DNA from: Elusimicrobiota bacterium
Lineage (GTDB): Bacteria > Elusimicrobiota > Elusimicrobia > JACQJN01
Reading direction: 5' to 3'
DNA: 6,609 nt
Assembly: GCA_016205045.1 (NCBI GenBank)
Contig: JACQJM010000116.1
Span: 1-6,609 of the forward strand
This document shows, one piece after another, positions 1 through 4,712 of this stretch. The notes under the pieces were generated by a model. It was not told where the DNA came from. It was given only the letters and a program-made list of their open reading frames with translations, and did not search any database. Position 1 is the first letter of the stretch, and each line of letters starts with the position of its first letter. Made by a program: the position numbers and the translations under genes.

Positions 1-43
1 AGGAAAACTTATTGGTTCTGTTCTTAAATTCTTCCTCATTCAT
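1..43 (-). CDS. Start of a probable four-helix-bundle protein (IVP/Avd family), cut by the window edge
   Basis: An ATG at 43-41 opens a minus-strand frame that stays open to the left edge and reads MNEEEFKNRTNKFS. From memory, this resembles the opening of the four-helix-bundle family (23S rRNA intervening-sequence proteins, once called S23), whose members often begin with M-N-x-E-x-F-K-x-R-T-x-x-F-A before a helix containing a Leu-Val-Glu segment. The same fold includes Avd, the accessory protein of diversity-generating retroelements. Only 14 codons are visible, so the assignment rests on an N-terminal resemblance. A weak AGG (56-54) sits 10 nt upstream of the ATG. The gene lies directly downstream of the pilus operon on the same strand, with the heptanucleotide repeat region in between, which suggests it is an independent gene and not an operon member. 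Confidence 0.5.
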   Translation of the reverse strand, partial: MNEEEFKNRTNKFS

Positions 44-51
44 AAATTGTT

Positions 52-178
52 AACCTAAAATCCAAAGGCTCTGCTTTTTTAATCTAAAATCTAAAATCCA
101 AAATTCAAATGTTCTGTCTCCACAATCGAAAATCCCAAGGTCTTATCCGATAATCCAAAATCTAAAATCCAAAATTGA
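52..178. repeat. Clusters of a 7-nt tandem repeat, consensus AATCYAA
   Basis: Four clusters of one heptamer fill most of the space between the secretin stop codon and the next gene. They are 52-65 (AACCTAA, AATCCAA), 81-108 (AATCTAA twice, AATCCAA, AATTCAA), 124-137 (AATCGAA, AATCCCA) and 152-178 (AATCCAA, AATCTAA, AATCCAA, AATTGA). On the transcribed minus strand the units read TTRGATT. The last cluster runs right up to the secretin stop codon (181-179). I see no GC-rich hairpin followed by a U-run here, so no intrinsic terminator can be called. Heptanucleotide short tandem repeats are known between genes in filamentous cyanobacteria; whether these are related is unknown. Confidence 0.8.
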
Positions 179-1849
179 CTAGTCTGTCATGATCGTGGGG
201 GTGATGAATATCACCAAGTCTGTGTTCTGCCGAAATGTGCTGACGCTGGTGAACAGCCAGCCCAGAATGGGAATGGATCCCAAAAGAGGCACCTTCCGTG
301 TCCTCTTGGTTTCTTTGGTGGAGAGGAGTCCTCCCACCGCGATCGTTTGGCCGTTCTTGACCCGAACCAAACTGGAAACGCCCCGGCTGACAGGGTCCAC
401 AAATCTTGTAGAAAGCGCCGTCACCTGAGACTCTTGAACGTCTAAAAACGTGGGCTGAAGAAGCAACGTGATGTACCCCTCCTTATTGATCTGCGGGGTC
501 ACCACAAGCGTCAACCCCGTCACCTGCCTCTCGGCTTCCTCGGTGAGGACCGCGCTGCTTCCTCCGCTTCCGGTCCCCGCGGTGCTGGAAATATTTGATT
601 TAAGTCCTACCACCTGGTTTCGAATGATCTGAATAATAGCCCCTTTATTGTTCATGGTCATCACTTTGGGTTTTCCCAAGAATCTAGCTTCATTTCGAGT
701 GACAAGGGCTTTTAACACGACACTCAGAGCTTTCAAATCTAAAAGCCCGCCCGTCAAAGCTTCAACCACTGCCACACCCTCATTCGCCGGTGAAGTAAAA
801 AGATTCCGCGTGCTGTTGCCTCCCAATACCGACCTGTCCGTCAAGGGAAACCCGTTGGTGATACGCGTAGGGCCTGTGAGAGAAAGCAGGGTCCCATCAC
901 TCCCCCCCCAGCTAACCCCTATGTCGCTGGCTTTATCGGTGTTGATCTCCACAATCTGAGCCTCAATCATAACTTGTGGGGCCTTTTTATCTAGTTCCGA
1001 AATAATCTGCTCCACGCTGGGGAACACCTCCGGGATGTCGGTGATGATAAGGCTGTTGGTCCTGGGCTCTAGGGACACTTTTCCGAATTTTGTCAATGTC
1101 GTCTTAATCACGTTTACAATAGAAATACCCGCCGATCCGTCAGTCTCCGCCGGCACCCCCCCCGGCGCGTTGGCGCTGCCCGCGCTAGTATTTCCTCCCC
1201 CCGTGGAAGCGCCACCCCCGCTACCCCCGCCGAGGGAGTTGAACCCGATAGAGGCGCGGTCCGACGCTATGTTCCCTAAAGGAACCAGTGACACGAAGCT
1301 CAATGTGTAAATCTTGGTGATAAGATTGGGGGCCGAGCTGGAACGAGGAGTGACCACATAGGTATTGGATCTGCCAATCCTTTGGTATGTCAATCCTTTG
1401 ATCTGCAGAAGGATTTGAAGGGCTTCCCGCACCGAAACCGCGCGCAGAAAAGCGGTAATCCTTTTGTGTTCCAGTCCCTCCGTCAAAATGAAGTTGACCT
1501 TGGCTTGAGCCGAGATTGTGTCCAAAAACGTGGATAAGGGGGCATCCTTCACCCTCACGGTGACGCGCGTGTCCAAAGGAGAGGTAGTTTCGGCATTCTC
1601 ATAAAGGGGTGTGGCGATTTGGACAGAGTCCACTTTTTGAGTAGGAGAGGAGGGGGTGGGAATAGCCGTACTGGTTCCGTCTATGGACGGAAATTCCTGA
1701 ACCGGCCCTCCTTGCCCTGAGATCTCCTGTTGAAAAGCAGGATTTTCCGCCTCACCCGTTTTTTGAGCCCAAAGAACGGGAATATCCCCTGCCCCCTGCC
1801 CTAAAAGCCAGAACCCCGCCCATAACACACGAGCAAATTTCGAAGTCAT
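179..1849 (-). CDS. pilQ: Type IV pilus type secretin (PilQ/MshL-like outer-membrane channel)
   Basis: Forms the multimeric outer-membrane gate through which the pilus passes. I chose the ATG at 1849 (556 aa) because GAGGAGGAGG lies 8 nt upstream and a signal peptide follows (hydrophobic VLWAGFWLLG, likely cleavage after VLWA). A TTG at 1876 in the same frame would add nine acidic residues ahead of the signal and is unlikely. Domains, numbered from the ATG: an STN/N0-like domain about 94-169; an N1 ring domain about 177-290, with a Gly/Ser/Ala-rich insertion at 206-232 and the segment EPRTNSLIITD; a secretin core about 291-556, containing QVMIEAQIVEI, the gate region, VKNGQTIAVGGLL, and the C-terminal signature VPLLGSIPILGWLF ending in LVIFITP. 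No AMIN domain or KH-like N2/N3 series is visible, so it is shorter than proteobacterial PilQ. It is last in the operon after pilP. MshL of MSHA pili is an alternative name; secretin identity is secure. Confidence 0.93.
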   Translation of the reverse strand: MTSKFARVLWAGFWLLGQGAGDIPVLWAQKTGEAENPAFQQEISGQGGPVQEFPSIDGTSTAIPTPSSPTQKVDSVQIATPLYENAETTSPLDTRVTVRVKDAPLSTFLDTISAQAKVNFILTEGLEHKRITAFLRAVSVREALQILLQIKGLTYQRIGRSNTYVVTPRSSSAPNLITKIYTLSFVSLVPLGNIASDRASIGFNSLGGGSGGGASTGGGNTSAGSANAPGGVPAETDGSAGISIVNVIKTTLTKFGKVSLEPRTNSLIITDIPEVFPSVEQIISELDKKAPQVMIEAQIVEINTDKASDIGVSWGGSDGTLLSLTGPTRITNGFPLTDRSVLGGNSTRNLFTSPANEGVAVVEALTGGLLDLKALSVVLKALVTRNEARFLGKPKVMTMNNKGAIIQIIRNQVVGLKSNISSTAGTGSGGSSAVLTEEAERQVTGLTLVVTPQINKEGYITLLLQPTFLDVQESQVTALSTRFVDPVSRGVSSLVRVKNGQTIAVGGLLSTKETKRTRKVPLLGSIPILGWLFTSVSTFRQNTDLVIFITPTIMTD

Positions 1850-1857
1850 AGTTTGTT

Positions 1858-1867
1858 CCTCCTCCTC
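1858..1867 (-). promoter_or_regulatory. Strong ribosome binding site that sets the secretin start
   Basis: The minus strand reads GAGGAGGAGG, 8 nt before the ATG at 1849 and after the pilP stop codon (1875-1873). It decides against the in-frame TTG at 1876, which would lie upstream of this site. It is also a stronger match than the sites seen for the other genes of the operon, which fits a secretin that is needed in more copies than its inner-membrane partners. Confidence 0.75.
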
Positions 1868-1872
1868 AAGAC

Positions 1873-2442
1873 TCAATCCACCTTAATCTTCTTTGTAAAT
1901 TTATTCCCATTGTGTTCAAAAATGACTTGATTGCCATGAATATTGACGATTTTCACTCCCATGACGACATTGCCCTTTTTATACATGTTGTCGTTAATAA
2001 TGGCCAAAATCCCATCGGGTGTTTCCACAATTCCTTGCAACTGAATCATCTGTTCTGGGGTTCTCTTTGCGATGCGGCGACGAACAGGCCCTCGATTCGG
2101 AGCGCTTTGCTGACCCTTCAGAAATTGAACATCGAAAGGAGAAAGGGTCGGATCACGTCCGCTCTGAGTGACAAAATCAAAAGCAGAAACAGTTACAGAG
2201 GACGCCGATGAAACATGGGACGGAACGGAAGTTTTGGAGACCGCTTCCAGGGAAGCACTGGAGGGACCCAACAAAGGACGGCGCAAAGAAAGCTCTCCTT
2301 TGCCCACTCTTTTGCTCCCTTTCGAATCCAGGGGCATCGTTTTAGTTTTATTCTCTGCCCACACTTCAGTGTTCATGAACAGCAGATGCACAAGGCACAA
2401 CCATAAAACCGCGTACGCCACCTTGTGACCGCGCAAGTTCAT
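1873..2442 (-). CDS. pilP: PilP-like periplasmic linker between the PilNO complex and the secretin
   Basis: A 189-aa exported protein between pilO and the secretin gene, exactly where pilP lies in pilMNOPQ operons. The N-terminus is a signal peptide (hydrophobic 8-23, probable cleavage after VWA at 27-29). No lipobox is visible, unlike the lipidated PilP of Pseudomonas and Neisseria. Residues 30-85 are a low-complexity Ser/Lys-rich linker. Then comes FDFVTQSGRDPTLSPFD (88-104), which resembles the PilP/GspC segment with the R-x-P-F type motif. The C-terminal 130-189 is a small beta domain (LQGIVETPDG, GVKIVNI, QVIFEHNG) that fits the homology-region fold that PilP shares with GspC and that docks on the secretin N-domains. 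Start: ATG 10 nt after the pilO stop, with AAGGG overlapping that stop. Sequence similarity alone is modest; position and domain pattern carry the call. MshK is the other possible name. Confidence 0.75.
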   Translation of the reverse strand: MNLRGHKVAYAVLWLCLVHLLFMNTEVWAENKTKTMPLDSKGSKRVGKGELSLRRPLLGPSSASLEAVSKTSVPSHVSSASSVTVSAFDFVTQSGRDPTLSPFDVQFLKGQQSAPNRGPVRRRIAKRTPEQMIQLQGIVETPDGILAIINDNMYKKGNVVMGVKIVNIHGNQVIFEHNGNKFTKKIKVD

Positions 2443-2452
2443 AGATTCGCCC

Positions 2453-3034
2453 TTAAATAGCTGCCTTAGAGATCAAAGTGTTGATCTTTAACTGCACCTT
2501 GTTCATTCCCACCGGCTCAATCATCTTTTCTATATTCACGTTTTCTATCATCAGCAAAATGGATGAGTTTTCTATATGTTTTATCCAGCGTCCCACATGA
2601 TAATAAGGAAGCTTTGCTTCAAGGGTCATGTGGGCCACAATAAAATGAGCCGCATCCACCTCCGTTTGAGGAGTGATGGATTCCAGAATGATGCCCTCCT
2701 GCTTGGCGATGGAAAGCAATGAATTAAACATCCAGCTATCCTTTTCCTTATATGGAACCAAGCGTTGCGTATAATCCGCAAAACGAGACCTAAGGTTTTC
2801 ATAATCAGAAGCAAACTTGGAACCCGCTTTGGCAGACTCCAAAGCGGACTTCGCTCGAGCCAATCCTTCCATAGAGGGAATGTAGAACAGCATACGCACC
2901 AATAAAACCACCAGAAAAATCGACGAAATATGAGCGGCGAAAGGCCTTAAACCTTTCTCCTGAAAGATTTGAATCTTTTCTTGAATGACGTGTTTCCACC
3001 CTTCAATCCGTTGTAGATTAATGGAGAGGTCCAT
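2453..3034 (-). CDS. pilO: PilO-like inner-membrane alignment protein
   Basis: A bitopic inner-membrane protein expected to pair with the PilN part of the upstream fusion. From the ATG at 3034 it is 193 aa: a cytoplasmic amphipathic stretch 1-32, one membrane segment about 36-53 (SSIFLVVLLVRMLFYIP), a periplasmic coiled-coil-like region about 56-97, then a ferredoxin-like domain about 103-193. In it, LPYYHVGRWIKHIENSS (142-158) matches the PilO/GspM pattern Y-x-x-x-x-x-(F/W)-(I/L)-x-x-(I/L)-E. The chosen ATG overlaps the stop of the preceding gene (TAATG) and has GGGAG 9 nt upstream. A GTG at 3052 in frame would give 199 aa but has no good ribosome site. The 1-nt overlap predicts translational coupling and near-equal amounts of the two proteins. 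Confidence 0.82.
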   Translation of the reverse strand: MDLSINLQRIEGWKHVIQEKIQIFQEKGLRPFAAHISSIFLVVLLVRMLFYIPSMEGLARAKSALESAKAGSKFASDYENLRSRFADYTQRLVPYKEKDSWMFNSLLSIAKQEGIILESITPQTEVDAAHFIVAHMTLEAKLPYYHVGRWIKHIENSSILLMIENVNIEKMIEPVGMNKVQLKINTLISKAAI

Positions 3035-4617
3035 TATGTCTTTCTCCCACACGACAAACTGAACCCACGCTCTCCGGATGCGCCCGCATTGGCTCGCGAG
3101 AAAGAAAAATCACATCGTTGAAAATCCCTTTTAAAAACCTCGTTCTCCTCTAATTTCTTCTTAAATCCATCCGCGATCGTGATGGCTTCGGCAACATCCG
3201 CGCCCAAAACCAATCCATCCATTTCCATCCTCTTTCCCCCAATCACGTTGGAACTCAAGTTTAAATTCGAGGTGTAGTCCAGCTTTTTAATCCAGACAGC
3301 ATCAGGAATATTATCCGCCAACTGCTGCATTTTTTGAGAAGTAGCGCCCGATTCAGAGAAAAGGTAATCTAAAACATCCACGCGTTTTCTCATTTCTTGG
3401 ACCATCACCTCAATTTGGTCTATGGTCTGCCCTTTAAAATTCTGAACAGCTCCAGATTTTTGCAAAACCTTTTGCAACTCCCTCTTGTAAAAAAACATCT
3501 GACCCCAATAGAACAAGGAAAGAAAAACATAAAACCCCGCGATGACAAATCCGACTTTCCACAAAACTAAAGCCCCCTCCATGATCTCCTCACTTCCTTT
3601 TTCCAAATTCACGAAATCTAAAATAAGCACGGGAGAAGTAAGACATCTCCAAGCCGCTCCCACGCTGGCCAACACCACCCACTCCACACTTTTCAGTCCC
3701 AAGGATTTGCCCACATCCAGAGCTTGTACGGATAGTCCGGATTCCTTGGCAAGGCTGGTTTTCCACGTATCCAATTGAACTCCCGTGAGACAAACACTCT
3801 TAAAAGACACATGGGGCATCTGTTTTTTGACAAAGTCCAGAGAACCTGCCAGGTCGACTTTTCTTCGATCTGTTCCCCCCATATCCCCCATAGAAAACAA
3901 CTCTCGAGACAGGAGAGGAACCCCTTGCTGAGAAATCTGCAGATAGGTGTTGGAAGTATCGTAATGGATCCAGATAGAACCTGCTGAAGAGGCGGGTTCC
4001 GGGCTGATCATTTCCCAGAATCTTCCCACCGAACAGATGGCCGGCTCAACCGATAGCAACGTCAAGCCCAGCTTTTCAACCATTTCTTTAACGCTGTCTA
4101 AAACCTTCTGATGAACCACCCCAAACAACACGCTCATGCGCACCCTTCCATCGGGATCCGGAGGCAGGACCCGGACTTGAAAATCATACGTGACATCATT
4201 CAAGGAAACAGGAATATATTTTCGCGCCTCAATAGGAATGGACTGTTTCCAAAACTTTCTTTCCATTTTGGGCATGATAAAGTGACGCAGGATGGATAAT
4301 TGAGGAGCTAAAGAGACAACCACCTGTCTACTTCCCCAGGATGTCTTATCCATGGCCGTGCGCAAAAGGGTTGCCAATTGTCCAGGATCAGAGAAGAATT
4401 GAGTCTTCAAAGCCGAAGGAAGAGACTCTTCCTTCGGCTCTCGGGAAGGAGAGAAGGGGACCTTAATCATTTGCTTAATGGAAGGCTTATTACCCCCTTT
4501 CTGGATTTCGCAAATATAGGCCGCTTCCGAACTTAAGTAAATCCCTAAACAGTGACTCAGTGTGGGAGTCTTTTTTTTGTCAAAAAGTTTGGAGAATTGT
4601 TCTTTTAATCCTTCCAT
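3034..4617 (-). CDS. pilM: PilM-PilN fusion: actin-like cytoplasmic domain, one membrane segment, periplasmic PilN domain
   Basis: One 527-aa polypeptide covers what are normally two proteins of the T4P alignment complex. Residues about 22-330 are PilM/GspL-like: LGIYLSSEAAYICEI at the first beta hairpin, IEARKYIPVSLNDVTYDFQV (129-148) matching the PilM segment E-A-x-K-Y-I-P, and VLFGVVHQKVLDSVKEMVEKLGL (163-185). A single membrane segment (about 351-371) follows, then a coiled-coil-like region 377-418 and a PilN-type periplasmic domain about 428-523 (NIPDAVWIKKLDY, VLGADVAEAITIADGF, ending GFSLSC). DFVNLEKG (334-341), 13 residues before the membrane segment, may be a relic of the I-N-L-L-P peptide by which free PilN binds PilM. 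An in-frame TGA just upstream of the ATG rules out a longer start; AGAGG lies 13 nt before it, which is rather far. GspL of type II secretion has the same overall plan, but the M-N-O-P-Q order supports T4P. Confidence 0.87.
   Translation of the reverse strand: MEGLKEQFSKLFDKKKTPTLSHCLGIYLSSEAAYICEIQKGGNKPSIKQMIKVPFSPSREPKEESLPSALKTQFFSDPGQLATLLRTAMDKTSWGSRQVVVSLAPQLSILRHFIMPKMERKFWKQSIPIEARKYIPVSLNDVTYDFQVRVLPPDPDGRVRMSVLFGVVHQKVLDSVKEMVEKLGLTLLSVEPAICSVGRFWEMISPEPASSAGSIWIHYDTSNTYLQISQQGVPLLSRELFSMGDMGGTDRRKVDLAGSLDFVKKQMPHVSFKSVCLTGVQLDTWKTSLAKESGLSVQALDVGKSLGLKSVEWVVLASVGAAWRCLTSPVLILDFVNLEKGSEEIMEGALVLWKVGFVIAGFYVFLSLFYWGQMFFYKRELQKVLQKSGAVQNFKGQTIDQIEVMVQEMRKRVDVLDYLFSESGATSQKMQQLADNIPDAVWIKKLDYTSNLNLSSNVIGGKRMEMDGLVLGADVAEAITIADGFKKKLEENEVFKRDFQRCDFSFSRANAGASGERGFSLSCGRKT
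3044..3048 (-). promoter_or_regulatory. Ribosome binding site for pilO inside the end of pilMN
   Basis: GGGAG lies 9 nt before the ATG at 3034, within the last codons of the preceding gene. Together with the TAATG junction (3036-3032) it favours the ATG over the in-frame GTG at 3052 and indicates re-initiation by ribosomes that finish pilMN. Confidence 0.6.
4411..4439. repeat. 29-nt perfect inverted repeat inside pilMN
   Basis: AGCCGAAGGAAGAG (4411-4424) is followed by a single A (4425) and then its exact reverse complement (4426-4439). It lies in codons 60-69 of the PilM part, encoding the charged linker EPKEESLPSA between two expected beta elements. A transcript of either strand could fold into a stem of about 13 bp with a 3-nt loop. 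It is coding, has no U-run, and sits in a variable loop of the protein, as would be expected of a small palindromic element tolerated in frame. Chance cannot be excluded. Confidence 0.75.
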
Positions 4618-4641
4618 GCGAGCCGATCAACCTCTTTGCGG

Positions 4642-4710
4642 CGAAAAATTCAACGGCACTATTTTGTTCAGGGTTCTAAGATGATAAAAACTGTGCAACT
4701 GAATTTTTCG
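4642..4710. other. Inverted repeat spanning the gap between the OmpA-like gene and pilMN
   Basis: CGAAAAATTCA (4642-4652) and TGAATTTTTCG (4700-4710) are perfect 11-nt reverse complements, 47 nt apart. Two G-U pairs could extend the stem inward in the minus-strand RNA. The 5' arm starts 2 nt after the stop codon of the upstream gene (4715-4713). The 3' arm ends 4 nt before the AGAGG that precedes pilMN. It is the only sizeable gap in the operon. It does not look like an intrinsic terminator: the stem is AT-rich, the loop is long and no U-run follows. An RNA processing or attenuation element, or a protein site, is possible. Confidence 0.55.
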
Positions 4711-4712
4711 GG

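Noticed and set aside
52..178. CRISPR array or intrinsic terminator
   Set aside because: The repeat unit is only 7 nt and tandem without unique spacers. There is no GC-rich stem followed by a U-run after the secretin stop.
1850..1876. TTG start of the secretin gene overlapping the pilP stop (TTGA)
   Set aside because: The strong GAGGAGGAGG lies downstream of the TTG and ideally placed for the ATG at 1849. Starting at TTG would put acidic residues ahead of the signal peptide.
179..4617. Type II secretion operon (GspL-GspM-GspC/N-GspD)
   Set aside because: The fusion looks like GspL, but the order actin-like/PilN/PilO/PilP/secretin matches pilMNOPQ. The secretin has one N0 and one N1 and not the N0-N3 series of GspD, and GspD is usually encoded upstream of GspL. 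An MSHA-like system (MshI-J-K-L) remains possible.
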